Positions 49,645 to 58,756 are shown, counted from the first letter of the stretch. The stretch is DNA of 64,000 nt from Streptomyces sp. 3214.6 (GCF_900129855.1 NZ_LT670819.1:8432001-8496000); one strand, 5' to 3'. Notes: a model not told the origin generated them from the sequence alone. Made by a program: numbers and translations.

Positions 49645-50475
49645 GTGAATCCGAGGGACAACGAAGAGCTCATCAAGAACACGCAGGTGGTGCAGCAGGT
49701 CGATCCACTGTTCGGCGCGCAGACCGAGTCGCCGCTGACCCGGGACACCCTGCTGCGGCTCGCCGCGGGCACCCTGGGAGCGATCAGGATCCCCGACATG
49801 CTCTCCGCGCAGGCCTGCGCCCGGCTCACCGGCCGACTGGACCAGACCGAGTTCAGCACCTACGACGAACGCCGGATCTGGCCCCCCATCGCGAAGTTCG
49901 GCCCCGCCGTCTACGACTACTACCTCGACGGCGAACTGCGCCCCGAGTACTGGACGGACGCGCGCAAGGCGGAACAGCAGTGGGCGCGGGCCGTCGGGGA
50001 CGACGACCCCATGGAGGCGCTGATCGGCCAGCTGGCCGCGGCCTGGGGCGGGCCGGTGACCAGGGCCACCGTCGGCGGGCAGAAACTCTTCGCGGGCATG
50101 GTCCGAGAGCTCAAGGGCGATCCGCGGATGCACTTCGACGAGGTGGTGCGGGAGTTCCCCGGCGTCTTCGACCACACACCGATCGCCCAGCTCGGCTTCA
50201 ACTGCTACATCAGCCTGCCCGAGGACGGCGGCGAGCTGAACGTCTTCCGACGCCGCTGGCGCCCCACCGACGACGCCGACCGGGTGGGCTTCGGTTGGTC
50301 GCAGACCATCGCGGTGCAGGAACCGAGCCTGACGCTCACCCCGGTGCTCGGCGAAGGCATCCTCTTCGACACCCGCAACTACCACTTCATCACTCCGAGC
50401 ACCGTCGGACGTCGGCTGACCCTGGCCTTCTTCGTCGGCGTGACCGCGGAGAACCGCCTCATCGTCTGGGCCTGA
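49645..50475 (+). CDS. 2-oxoglutarate/Fe(II) oxygenase of unknown substrate
   Basis: 276 residues. DPRMHFDEVVREFPG supplies an HxD iron pair, DTRNYHFITPSTVGRRLTLA the distal histidine and the arginine that binds the 2-oxoglutarate carboxylate; the double-stranded beta helix runs between (LGFNCYISLPEDGGELNVFR). It belongs to the prolyl-hydroxylase-like group, not to the clavaminate synthase family. It may hydroxylate, desaturate or otherwise tailor the clavam or a precursor amino acid; I know of no counterpart in the S. clavuligerus clavam clusters. GTG 49645 has GGGAG at 8 nt. It is divergent from the aminotransferase-azlCD operon across 203 bp. Confidence 0.8.
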   Translation: MNPRDNEELIKNTQVVQQVDPLFGAQTESPLTRDTLLRLAAGTLGAIRIPDMLSAQACARLTGRLDQTEFSTYDERRIWPPIAKFGPAVYDYYLDGELRPEYWTDARKAEQQWARAVGDDDPMEALIGQLAAAWGGPVTRATVGGQKLFAGMVRELKGDPRMHFDEVVREFPGVFDHTPIAQLGFNCYISLPEDGGELNVFRRRWRPTDDADRVGFGWSQTIAVQEPSLTLTPVLGEGILFDTRNYHFITPSTVGRRLTLAFFVGVTAENRLIVWA

Positions 50476-50581
50476 CCCGGCATCGGCACGCCGGGCCTTC
50501 GCGCCCTGCCCGCCGACGCGGGGGACGGCCCTCGCGCACGGCGGGCAGCGGCGAGCGCACCGGACGCCGAGCGCGCGGGAA

Positions 50582-51223
50582 TCAGACGGTGCGCGAGTCG
50601 AGGCGCGGCGCGGCGGCCCGTCGGCCGCGGGCCCAGCCGAGCAGCAGCACCGACCACAGCGCCGCGAACGCGCACCAGGTCGACACGAACTCCAGTCGCC
50701 ACAGCGCGAAGCAGACCGACGCGCCCACGGCGACCACCACCCCCAGCGTCAGCAGCCGAGAGTCGCCGGAGAGCAGCAGGGAACCGACGGTGGCCAGAAG
50801 GTAGCCCGCGACGAGAACGGGCGGGAAGGGCTGGGCGACGGCGTAGCCGACCGTGTGGCCGCGGATCTCGGCCGTCACCGGGCCGGTGGCGATCCCGTAC
50901 CCGAGGCCCGCGGCCGTCGCGGCGCCGACCGCGAGCAGGAACGCCGGCCCGCGCCGGGCGGACGGCGGGGCCGCGCACCACACTCCCGCCGGGACCCACA
51001 CCGCCAGCAGCGGCATCGCGATGACCGCCCAGGCGACGGTGGCCGGTCCGCTGCCTCCGCCCGCGTCCCAGACCGCCGACTCCACGATCTGGTGCGCCCC
51101 GAGCAGCAGGGGCAGTGCGGCGAGGGGAAGGTCCCGGCGCCCCCGCGCCTGCGCCACCGACGCCACCCCGATGGCCGCCACCCCGGCGCCCGCGACGAGA
51201 TCGGCCGTCGCACTCCAACACAT
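50582..51223 (-). CDS. DUF6629-family membrane protein
   Basis: 213 residues, six or seven hydrophobic helices. The start MCWSATADLVAGAGVAAIGV and LPLAALPLLLGAHQIVESAV are typical of this uncharacterised actinobacterial family. The histidine and glutamate of AHQIVESAVW are conserved within helices. No enzymatic role is known. ATG 51223; monocistronic. It probably lies outside the clavam cluster. Confidence 0.78.
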   Translation of the reverse strand: MCWSATADLVAGAGVAAIGVASVAQARGRRDLPLAALPLLLGAHQIVESAVWDAGGGSGPATVAWAVIAMPLLAVWVPAGVWCAAPPSARRGPAFLLAVGAATAAGLGYGIATGPVTAEIRGHTVGYAVAQPFPPVLVAGYLLATVGSLLLSGDSRLLTLGVVVAVGASVCFALWRLEFVSTWCAFAALWSVLLLGWARGRRAAAPRLDSRTV

Positions 51224-51392
51224 CGTGCCCCCCCCGGTCCGTCGAGCCTCGGTTGCCACGGTACGTCCCGCTCCGATGATCCTCCCGTTCCGGAGCGGCG
51301 TCAGGATGCCGTTGGTGGGTAGGGGCTGTCTGTGGGGCCGTCCCGGGCGGGAGGGCGCCGGAGTGAGCGTCGGACGGTGAAGGAGGCCGAGG

Positions 51393-51749
51393 GTGGTGGA
51401 CGCCTCGCGGGGAGTCGACCGGTTCGGGCCGGTGCACGGCGGGGCCGTGCTGGAGGTGGGCCCGCTGTACGGCCGGCCCGGCATACGGGCCAGGGGCGAG
51501 ATCAGCGAGGCCACTCGTTCGCCGTGGGAAGAGGCCCTGGCGGGCCTGGCACGGCAGCATGGCGACGTGTCCTATGTGGAGCTCTCCGAGGTCGGGTTCG
51601 TCGACGTGGCCGGAGTGACGGCGCTCGCCGTCACTGCGCTGGCCCTGCGCGGCGGCCGGGTGGTGGTCGAGCATCCGCCACCGCAGGTGCCGCGCGTGCT
51701 GGGCCTGTTCTGGCCGGGCCTGAGCCGGATCGAGGTGGCGTCGCGATGA
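51393..51749 (+). CDS. STAS-domain anti-sigma factor antagonist-like protein
   Basis: 118 residues. The STAS fold is indicated by GIRARGEISEATRSPWEEAL and YVELSEVGFVDVAGVTALAV, where the serine usually phosphorylated in SpoIIAA-type proteins is replaced by valine or alanine (DVAG for DSSG). It is thus unlikely to be regulated by that phosphorylation. GTG 51393 follows AAGGAGG. It overlaps the next gene by ATGA; the pair forms a partner-switching module for an unidentified sigma factor. Confidence 0.8.
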   Translation: MVDASRGVDRFGPVHGGAVLEVGPLYGRPGIRARGEISEATRSPWEEALAGLARQHGDVSYVELSEVGFVDVAGVTALAVTALALRGGRVVVEHPPPQVPRVLGLFWPGLSRIEVASR

Positions 51750-52675
51750 ACCCGGTGGCGACCCATGAGGCCTTCGAGCACCCCGCGCTGTTCTACCGCA
51801 CCGAACAGGAGTACGTGGCACGGACGGTGTCGTTCGTGCAGGACGGCCTGGACATCGGCGAGCCCGTCGCGGTCGCGGTGCCCGGCCCCAACCTGGAGCT
51901 GATCAGAGCCGGACTCGGCGCGGACGCCGAGGGCGTCCTCCTGCTGGACATGACCGAGGCGGGCCGCAACCCGGGCCGGATCATCCCCGGGGTGCTCCGC
52001 GCGTTCGCCGACGCCCACCGCGACGGCCGGGTGCGGATCATCGGCGAGCCGATCTGGGTGGGCCGCAGCGCGGTGGAGTACCCGGCGTGTGCACAGCACG
52101 AGGCGCTGATCAACGCGGCCTTCGAGGGCCGGCCGGTGACCATCCTGTGCCCGTACGACGTCTCCCGCCTGGACCCGGAGGTCCTGGCCGACGCGAGGAT
52201 CACCCACCCGACCGTCATGGCCGCCGGCGCCGAGCAGGCCAGCGACGCCTACGACTGGCGCTCCGTCGTCGCCCGCTACAACGAGGCGCTGGTGGCCGCG
52301 CCGGACGCCGCCGTGTACTCCTTCGGCCCCGACGACCTGTCCGCCGTCCGCGCCTTCGCCGTCGACCGGGCCGAACGGCTGGGCCTGGCCGGGCAGCGGC
52401 TGGAGGACGCCGAACTGGCGGTGGCGGAGCTGACGACCAACAGCGTGGTGCACGGCGGCGGACGGGGCACCCTCGCGGTCTGGGCCGAGGCGGGACAGGT
52501 CGTGTGCGAGGTCCGGGACGCGGGCCGGCTGGCCGATCCGCTGGCCGGCCGTAGGCCGCCGCTGCGCGGTCAGATCGGCGGCCGCGGTCTGATGCTGGTC
52601 CACTACGTGGCCGACCTGGTCCGCCTGCACACCGCCGAGGACGGCACGACCGTCCGCTTCTACCTGACCCCCTGA
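51746..52675 (+). CDS. MEDS-domain anti-sigma regulatory kinase-like protein
   Basis: 309 residues. The N-terminal MEDS domain (about 8-175: HPALFYRTEQEYVARTVSFV, GEPIWVGRSAVEYPACAQHE) is a sensory module common in actinobacteria. The C-terminal HATPase_c of the anti-sigma kinase kind has AVAELTTNSVVHGGGRGTL (N box) and GQIGGRGLMLVHYVADLV (G boxes). It should bind ATP and either a sigma factor or the STAS protein encoded just upstream. The ATGA overlap at 51746 implies coupled synthesis of the pair. Confidence 0.85.
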   Translation: MNPVATHEAFEHPALFYRTEQEYVARTVSFVQDGLDIGEPVAVAVPGPNLELIRAGLGADAEGVLLLDMTEAGRNPGRIIPGVLRAFADAHRDGRVRIIGEPIWVGRSAVEYPACAQHEALINAAFEGRPVTILCPYDVSRLDPEVLADARITHPTVMAAGAEQASDAYDWRSVVARYNEALVAAPDAAVYSFGPDDLSAVRAFAVDRAERLGLAGQRLEDAELAVAELTTNSVVHGGGRGTLAVWAEAGQVVCEVRDAGRLADPLAGRRPPLRGQIGGRGLMLVHYVADLVRLHTAEDGTTVRFYLTP

Positions 52676-52703
52676 AACGGCGGCGACCGCCGGCCGCTGG
52701 CGG

Positions 52704-54491
52704 TCAGTCGGCGGCGCGCAGCGCTCCCCAGGTGGCCTGGTTCACGATGCCGTTGACCTTCAGCCCCTTGTCGCCCTGGAAGCTGCGGACGGCCGTCTCC
52801 GTGCCGGCGTCGAAGTCACCGCTCACCCCGGCCCCGCCCACCTCGTAACCGCGCTTGGTGAGCATGCACTGCACCTGCCGCACCCGCTTGCCGGTGTCTC
52901 CCGTGCGGGTACGGCCGTTGCCGGCGTAGTACGTGCAGTCGGTGATCCAGGGCGGGTCCGCGGGCTCGGTCGGCGCCGCGTCGGGGGACCCGGCCGGGGT
53001 GGGGGAGGCGGAGTTGGCGTCTCCTGTGCCCCCGGCGCCGCCGGCCGCGGCGGCCGGGGATTCCTGCCCGCCGCCGACGCCCGACGCGGAGGCTCGCGGC
53101 GGCGATGTGACGTCGCCGTGGGTCTCGTCGGCGCGTCCGGCGGCCGCTCCCGCGGCGGACGCCCGGTCCGGCGAGTCGGTCACGCCCGGAAGGGCGACGG
53201 CGCCGGGCCGGCCTGCGGCGTCGGTGCCGGTCGCCGACGCGACGGTCTCCGGTGCGGCGGCGCTCGCCGCACCGCCCTCGCGCATGAGCACGAAGGCGCC
53301 CGCGGCGACCGCGCACAGGGCGGTGCCCGCGGCGGCGGCCAGCACCCGCTTGCGGCGGACGCGGTGTCGGGCGGGCGTCGTCCCGGCGGCGGGAGACTCC
53401 TCCGCAGACTCGACCACGGGCGCCGGGCCCGGCCGCGGTGCGACCGGGACCGCCGCCGGAGCCGACGCCTGCTTCACCCGATGGTCCGAGGGCCGCAGCC
53501 GGGCCGCCCGTTCGACGGGCAGACCGCGCAGCGTCTCGTACGCCTGCTGCCGGGCCAGCACCTGGCCGTGCAGCGGCTCCGGCCAGCCGGGCGTCCCGGC
53601 CCGTGTCCCGGCCGCGTCGATCAGCTCCCGTGGGGTGGGACGCCGCTCGGGCTCCTTGGCCAGACAGGCGGTGAGCAGCGCCCCCAGCTCGGGGTCGGCC
53701 GCCGACACCACGCCGGTCACCTCCGGGTTCGGTTCCTCGAACGCCACCCGGTGCATCACGTCGACGCCGGTGCCGTCACCGAACGGGGCCCGTCCGGTGG
53801 CCGCGTAGAGCAGGGTGCAGGCCAGCGAGAACACGTCGGAGGCGGTGTCGCAGTGGCCCGTCCTCAGGTACTCCGGGGACATGTAGGCCGGTGTGCCGAC
53901 CCGGTTGCCCGTGCCGGTGATCGCGCTGGCGTCCGCGGCCTTGGAGATCCCGAAGTCGATGACCCACACGCCCTGCAGCGACAGCAGCACGTTGGACGGC
54001 TTGAGGTCCCGGTGCACGATGCCGGCGGCGGCGAGGGCGGTGAGCGCCCGCCCGAGCTCGGCCACCAGCCGCCACACGGTGGCCGCCGGCAGGGCCGCGT
54101 CATCGCGTACGGCGTCGGCCAGATCGAGTCCGGGAACGTACTCCGTGGCCATCCACAGCAGTTGGTCGTCCCAGCCGGTGCCGCATAACCTCGGGGCGTG
54201 CGGCGGCCCCAGCCGGGCGTGCACCGACGCCTCGCGTTCGAAGCGGCGCTGGAAGCGGACGTCCTCGGCGTACTCCGGCCGGATCACCTTCACCGCGAAC
54301 AGCCCGGGAGTGTCGTCGGCTGCCCGGGCCAGATAGACCCGGCCCATCCCGCCGCTGCCGAGCAGCGCCACCGGCACGAAGGGACCGACCCGGGCCGGGT
54401 CGCCGATCCGCAGGGGTGCGGCACCGGTCTGCCGGAGCGCGGCGGCCTCGCGCGCGGCGGGGTTCGGTGATGACGGCAGCTGGTCGGACAC
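52704..54491 (-). CDS. Membrane Ser/Thr protein kinase with extracellular peptidoglycan-binding domain (TTA codon)
   Basis: 595 residues. The kinase domain (about 35-300) has the glycine loop LLGSGGMGRVYLARA, AVKVIRPE lysine, catalytic IVHRDLKPSNVLL, DFGISKAAD and TPAYMSPEYL. A membrane helix follows at about 385-405 (VLAAAAGTALCAVAAGAFVL). The outside part is a long Ala/Gly/Pro/Thr-rich stalk ending in a PG_binding_1-like domain (GDTGKRVRQVQCMLTKRGYE, then FQGDKGLKVNGIVNQATWGA). It could sense cell-wall state and phosphorylate cytoplasmic targets. Leu102 is TTA (54188-54186), predicting bldA-dependent, late expression. GTG 54491 start. Confidence 0.88.
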   Translation of the reverse strand: MSDQLPSSPNPAAREAAALRQTGAAPLRIGDPARVGPFVPVALLGSGGMGRVYLARAADDTPGLFAVKVIRPEYAEDVRFQRRFEREASVHARLGPPHAPRLCGTGWDDQLLWMATEYVPGLDLADAVRDDAALPAATVWRLVAELGRALTALAAAGIVHRDLKPSNVLLSLQGVWVIDFGISKAADASAITGTGNRVGTPAYMSPEYLRTGHCDTASDVFSLACTLLYAATGRAPFGDGTGVDVMHRVAFEEPNPEVTGVVSAADPELGALLTACLAKEPERRPTPRELIDAAGTRAGTPGWPEPLHGQVLARQQAYETLRGLPVERAARLRPSDHRVKQASAPAAVPVAPRPGPAPVVESAEESPAAGTTPARHRVRRKRVLAAAAGTALCAVAAGAFVLMREGGAASAAAPETVASATGTDAAGRPGAVALPGVTDSPDRASAAGAAAGRADETHGDVTSPPRASASGVGGGQESPAAAAGGAGGTGDANSASPTPAGSPDAAPTEPADPPWITDCTYYAGNGRTRTGDTGKRVRQVQCMLTKRGYEVGGAGVSGDFDAGTETAVRSFQGDKGLKVNGIVNQATWGALRAAD

Positions 54492-54737
54492 GGAACTCCC
54501 GAAGTGATGTTCGTCGTAAGTCAGTTCGCCTGGGCGGAATATCGAGGCTAGCCGAGCCGCAGCCCGTGCTCAGGGATTCAAGTACTTCCGTCCCCTCACC
54601 GCCACCACGGACCGGCCCGCCGGTGCCGCGACGCAGCCGGGTGAAGCCTGAGCCGCCGTCAGCTCAACGGGGCATGCATGAGGATCTCCGCCGTATCCGG
54701 CCGGGTCGGCGGACACGACGCGCTGGAGGCGAGAGTG

Positions 54738-56474
54738 ATGAACGAAAGAGCCGGACGATCCGGCCACGACACCCTCAGGGTCCCGGTCCTCATCGTCGGC
54801 GGCTCCCTGGTGGGGCTCGCGACCTCGTTGTTCCTGGGACGGCTCGGAGTGCGGCACATGCTGGTGGAGCGCCATTCCGGCACCTCCATCCACCCGCGCG
54901 GCCGCGGCAACAACGTCCGCACGATGGAGCTGTTCCGGGTGGCGGGCGTGGAGCGGTCCATCCAGGAGGCGGCCGCCACCCTGGCCGGCAACCACGGCAT
55001 CCTGCAGACCCCCACCCTGGTCGGCGACGCCGGCGAGTGGCTGTTCCGGGACATCGACCCCGGCGGCGGACTGGCCCGTTTCAGCCCCAGTTCCTGGTGC
55101 CTGTGCAGCCAGAACGACCTGGAGCCGGTCCTCCTCGCCCACGCCCGCAGGCACGGCGGCGACCTGCGGTTCTCCACCGAACTGATGTCGTTCGAGAGCG
55201 ACGCCGACGGCGTCACCGCGGTGGCCAAGAGCCGTGAGACGGGTGAGCACACCACCATCCGCGCGGACTACCTCGTCGCCGCCGACGGCCCCCGCAGCCC
55301 CGCCCGCGAGCAACTCGGCATCGGGCAGAGCGGCCCCGGCGACCTGTTCCACAACGTCAGCCTCACCTTCCGCTCCCGCGGCCTCGCCGACGTCGTCGGC
55401 GACCGCCACTTCATCGTCTGCTACCTGACCAGCCCCGACGCCGACGGCGCCCTGCTGCCCGTGGACAACGTCGAGAACTGGGTCTTCCACGCCCCCTGGC
55501 ACCCCGAACACGGGGAAACCCTGGAGGAGTTCACCGACGAGCGGTGCATCGAGCACATCCGCCGGGCCGTCGGCGTCGCCGACCTCGACGTGACGATCAC
55601 CGGCAAGGCGCCCTGGCACGCCGCCCAGCGCGTCGCCCGCAGCTACCGGTCGGGGCACGTGTTCCTGGCCGGCGACTCGGCCCACGAGATGTCCCCGACC
55701 GGGGCCTTCGGTTCCAACACCGGCATCCAGGACGCGCACAACCTCGCCTGGAAGCTGGCCGCGGTGCTCGACGGCTGGGCGGGGGAGGGGCTCCTGGACA
55801 GCTACGACGCCGAGCGCCGACCGGTGGCGGAGGCCACCAGCGCCCGCGCCGCCGCCCGGTCGGCCGAGCACAGCCACCCCGGTTTCGCCCCGCCGCCCGG
55901 CGCGGGCGGCGGCGGTCCCCAGCGCGGCATCCTCAACGTGGCCCTCGGCTACCGCTACCCGCAGGGCGCCGTCGTCGGCGCCGACCCCGCCGAACCGGTC
56001 GTCCCGGAGGGCCTCGACCTCAGCGGCCGGCCCGGCAGCCGGGCACCCCATCTGTGGGTCCGGCGAGCGGGCGAGCGGATCTCCACCCTCGACCTCTACG
56101 AGCGGGCCCCCGTCCTGCTCAGCGACGCCGGAGAACCGGGCGGATGGCACGAGGCCGCCGCCCGGCTCGCCGAGGAGCTCTCCCTCCCGCTCAGGTCGTA
56201 CCGGGTGGGCGCCGGACCCGGCGCCGACCTGGTGACCGAGGACGACGTCGACTGGGCGGAGCGCCACGGCACGACCCGCGGCGGCGCCGTACTCGTCAGG
56301 CCCGACGGATTCGTCGCCTGGCGTTCACTCGGCCCGGAGCCGGACGCCGAGGCGGCGCTGCGCGAGGTCCTGAACACCGCGCTGGCTCTCGCCACGCCCC
56401 GCGGACTCCACCGGAACTCAGCTGACTTCACCCGTGTGAACGCCCCGAGTGGTGCCGCGACGAGGCGCGGCTGA
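54738..56474 (+). CDS. whiE-ORFVIII: FAD-dependent polyketide hydroxylase (WhiE ORFVIII-like)
   Basis: 578 residues of the aromatic-polyketide hydroxylase group. VLIVGGSLVGLATSLFLGRL binds ADP of FAD, DYLVAADGPRSPAREQLGI follows, and GHVFLAGDSAHEMSPTGAFG is the GD motif; the C-terminus has the thioredoxin-like part seen in PgaE/RdmE relatives (GGAVLVRPDGFVAWRSLG). In spore-pigment clusters this enzyme oxidises the cyclised polyketide. In S. coelicolor it is divergent from ORFI; here it reads the same way as the polyketide genes and is separated from them by a terminator and a sortase. ATG 54738 has GGAGG at 9 nt. Confidence 0.86.
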   Translation: MNERAGRSGHDTLRVPVLIVGGSLVGLATSLFLGRLGVRHMLVERHSGTSIHPRGRGNNVRTMELFRVAGVERSIQEAAATLAGNHGILQTPTLVGDAGEWLFRDIDPGGGLARFSPSSWCLCSQNDLEPVLLAHARRHGGDLRFSTELMSFESDADGVTAVAKSRETGEHTTIRADYLVAADGPRSPAREQLGIGQSGPGDLFHNVSLTFRSRGLADVVGDRHFIVCYLTSPDADGALLPVDNVENWVFHAPWHPEHGETLEEFTDERCIEHIRRAVGVADLDVTITGKAPWHAAQRVARSYRSGHVFLAGDSAHEMSPTGAFGSNTGIQDAHNLAWKLAAVLDGWAGEGLLDSYDAERRPVAEATSARAAARSAEHSHPGFAPPPGAGGGGPQRGILNVALGYRYPQGAVVGADPAEPVVPEGLDLSGRPGSRAPHLWVRRAGERISTLDLYERAPVLLSDAGEPGGWHEAAARLAEELSLPLRSYRVGAGPGADLVTEDDVDWAERHGTTRGGAVLVRPDGFVAWRSLGPEPDAEAALREVLNTALALATPRGLHRNSADFTRVNAPSGAATRRG

Positions 56475-56602
56475 CGGTGGATCACGTCCCGGTCGGGTCA
56501 CGTCAGCTGACGAGGCGTCGGCTGCCCGATCGTGACGGAAGGGCCGTCGTATGCGTTCCGCTCACATGATTCCGGCCGCCGGTGACCCATGCCGGGCGCG
56601 AT

Positions 56603-56653
56603 AGCGAAGCCGAGGCCGCCACCCGTACCCCGGGTGGCGGCCCGGCTCGCTTC
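56603..56653 (+). terminator. Long hairpin after the hydroxylase gene
   Basis: Arms 56603-56624 and 56632-56653 pair with one bulge and one mismatch; the inner 11 base pairs are perfect. It lies between the hydroxylase stop and the sortase start and should separate the two transcripts. Confidence 0.7.
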
Positions 56654-56700
56654 CCGTGCCGTGTCCGCTCCGCTGCCGCGCCCGAGTGAGGTGGTTCCCG

Positions 56701-57462
56701 ATGGCAGTACCCCCGTCCCCGTCCTCTTCCCCTTCCGCTTCCCCCTCTGCTTCTGGTCGCTCCGTTCCGCCCGTTCCCTCCGAGGAGGGAAACCCCCGCA
56801 CCGGACTGACGATGCTGTGCGCCGCGGCCGCCGTGATCCTGGCGCTGAACCTGTTCGGCGGCAATGCCACGGCCCCCGGCGCCCCCAGCCCCCCGCACGC
56901 CCCGCCCGGCGCCGCCGCGCTCGCGGCGAGCGCCGCACCCGACACCTCCACCTCGGCCCCGTCCGCCGAGGACGAGGCCGCCGAGAGCCGGGCCCCGCTG
57001 GGCAAGCACCTGCCGCGCTCCAGGCCCGTACGCCTGCTCATCCCGAAGATCTCGGTCGACGCGCCCTTCACCGACCTCGTCATCGGCCCCTCCGGACGGC
57101 TGGAACCGCCGCCCGCGAACGACGTCAACCTCGTCGGCTGGCACGTCGCCGGAGCCTCCCCCGGCGAGACGGGCACCGCGATCATCGCCGGGCACGTCGA
57201 CACGAAGACGTCCCCGGCCGTCTTCGCGGGCCTCAGCGAACTGGTGAAGGGCGACACCTTCTCCGTCCGGCGGGCCGACGGCAGGACGGCGACCTTCCGG
57301 GTGGACACCGCGGAGACCTTCGCCAAGGACGACTTCCCCAGTGAACGCGTGTACGCCGACACCGCGCAGGCACAGGTACGGCTCATCACCTGCGCGGGGA
57401 ACTACGACCGGACGGTCAAGGACTACACCGACAACCTGGTCGTCTTCGCCCATCTCATCTGA
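56701..57462 (+). CDS. Class F sortase
   Basis: 253 residues. A cytoplasmic Ser/Pro start, a membrane anchor (about 38-55: LTMLCAAAAVILALNLFGG), an Ala/Pro/Ser stalk and a sortase barrel from about residue 105 (VRLLIPKISVDAPFTDL). The catalytic histidine is in AIIAGHVDTKTSPAVF and the cysteine in VRLITCAGNYDRT. Class F sortases are common in actinobacteria and their substrates are mostly unknown. Its place between whiE-type genes is unusual: it may have been inserted there, or it may act on spore-surface proteins. ATG 56701 has GAGG upstream. Confidence 0.85.
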   Translation: MAVPPSPSSSPSASPSASGRSVPPVPSEEGNPRTGLTMLCAAAAVILALNLFGGNATAPGAPSPPHAPPGAAALAASAAPDTSTSAPSAEDEAAESRAPLGKHLPRSRPVRLLIPKISVDAPFTDLVIGPSGRLEPPPANDVNLVGWHVAGASPGETGTAIIAGHVDTKTSPAVFAGLSELVKGDTFSVRRADGRTATFRVDTAETFAKDDFPSERVYADTAQAQVRLITCAGNYDRTVKDYTDNLVVFAHLI

Positions 57463-57601
57463 CGCCTCGCCCGGCCCCGGTCACCCGCGTAGTTCATCCG
57501 AGTCGCGCGGTTGCGGGGACGGGCTGAGGATCGAGGAACGCTGACGTCGCATCACCGCGGCCGACGTTCACTTCCCCCTCCGCGAAGGAGATGTGCGCAG
57601 G

Positions 57602-58756
57602 ATGACCACCACGTCCGAACGTGTTGCAGGTTCGCGGACGCGACAGGCGTCGCAACGAGTCTCCCAGTCCGTGTTCGACGGCTCCCGGCTTCGAGTCGTC
57701 CTCCTGGTCGACGTCTACGACGGAGCCCAGCAGCAGTTCCTGGAGGCCTACGAGCAGCTCTGCAACCAGGTCGCGTCCGTCCCCGGACATGTCAGCGACC
57801 AGCTGTGCCAGTCCATCGAGAACCCCTCCCAGTGGCTCATCACCAGCGAATGGGAGAGCGCCCCGCCGTTCCTCGCCTGGGTCAACAGCGAGGAACACGT
57901 GCGGATGGTGGAGCCACTGCACAGCTGCGTCCGCGACACCAGGTCGTTGCGCTTCCACGTCGTGCGCGAGACCGGCGGCCCGGCGACCGAGGCCAAGCCC
58001 GGCAAGCGCCGGCTCCAGACCTCGCCCAGGATCGGCGACGGCGTGATCCGTCACGCGCTCACCTTCACCGTGAAGCCGGGCAGCGAGGAGATCGTCGCCA
58101 AGATCCTCGCCGACTACGCCTCGCCCGAGCCGCAGGTCGACGACACCACCCGGCTGTGCCGCACCTCGCTGTTCATGCACGGCAACCGGGTGGTGCGGGC
58201 CATCGAGGTGCGGGGCGACCTGCTCGCCGCGCTGCGGCACGTCTCCCGGCAGCCCGAGGTACGGGCCGTCGAGGAGGCCATCAACCCCCATCTGGAGCAG
58301 GACCGCGACCTCAACGATCCCGAGTCCGCACGGGTGTTCTTCACCCGGGCCGCGCTGCCGGCCGTCCACCATGTGACGGCGGAACGCCAGGACGCGCAGG
58401 CCGAGCGGTACGCCCTGTACTACCCGGCCCGGGCCGACCGCGGCATGAAGCTGGCCGAGCTGCTGGCCCGGCAGGACGAGGCGGCGGCGGACGACCCGCG
58501 CAGCCCGGTCCTGCGCAGCACGATCTTCCAGCGCGACGACGTCGTCGTCCGGCTGATCGACCTGCGCGGCGGACTCGACGCCGCCGACCCCGTTCAGGCC
58601 CTCGGCCTGGCGGACCCCGGGCAGGTCGCCGAGCTGACGATGCTCCAGGACGCCGTCGACGCGGACGCCTCCGCGACGAAGGACGCCCGGCTCGCGCGCT
58701 TCCTCGAACGTGCCCGCATGGACCTCGTCACCGACCGTCGGTCGCCCGACGCCTGA
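57602..58756 (+). CDS. whiE-ORFI: SchA/CurD-like spore pigment protein (WhiE ORFI-like)
   Basis: 384 residues. It has an N-terminal antibiotic-biosynthesis-monooxygenase-like ferredoxin fold (VVLLVDVYDGAQQQFLEAYE, WLITSEWESAPPFLAWVNSE) and two further SchA/CurD-type modules (IRHALTFTVKPGSEEIVAKI and RYALYYPARADRGMKLAELL). Homologues open the spore-pigment clusters whiE, sch and cur, and their chemistry is not settled. ATG 57602 follows AAGGAG. It starts the run of polyketide genes and is followed 72 bp later by the cupin gene. Confidence 0.85.
   Translation: MTTTSERVAGSRTRQASQRVSQSVFDGSRLRVVLLVDVYDGAQQQFLEAYEQLCNQVASVPGHVSDQLCQSIENPSQWLITSEWESAPPFLAWVNSEEHVRMVEPLHSCVRDTRSLRFHVVRETGGPATEAKPGKRRLQTSPRIGDGVIRHALTFTVKPGSEEIVAKILADYASPEPQVDDTTRLCRTSLFMHGNRVVRAIEVRGDLLAALRHVSRQPEVRAVEEAINPHLEQDRDLNDPESARVFFTRAALPAVHHVTAERQDAQAERYALYYPARADRGMKLAELLARQDEAAADDPRSPVLRSTIFQRDDVVVRLIDLRGGLDAADPVQALGLADPGQVAELTMLQDAVDADASATKDARLARFLERARMDLVTDRRSPDA

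Noticed and set aside
26746..50475. Clavulanic acid cluster
   Set aside because: No clavaldehyde dehydrogenase, P450/ferredoxin, oligopeptide-binding or glycyl-clavaminate genes were found; the late genes match 5S-clavam and alanylclavam functions.
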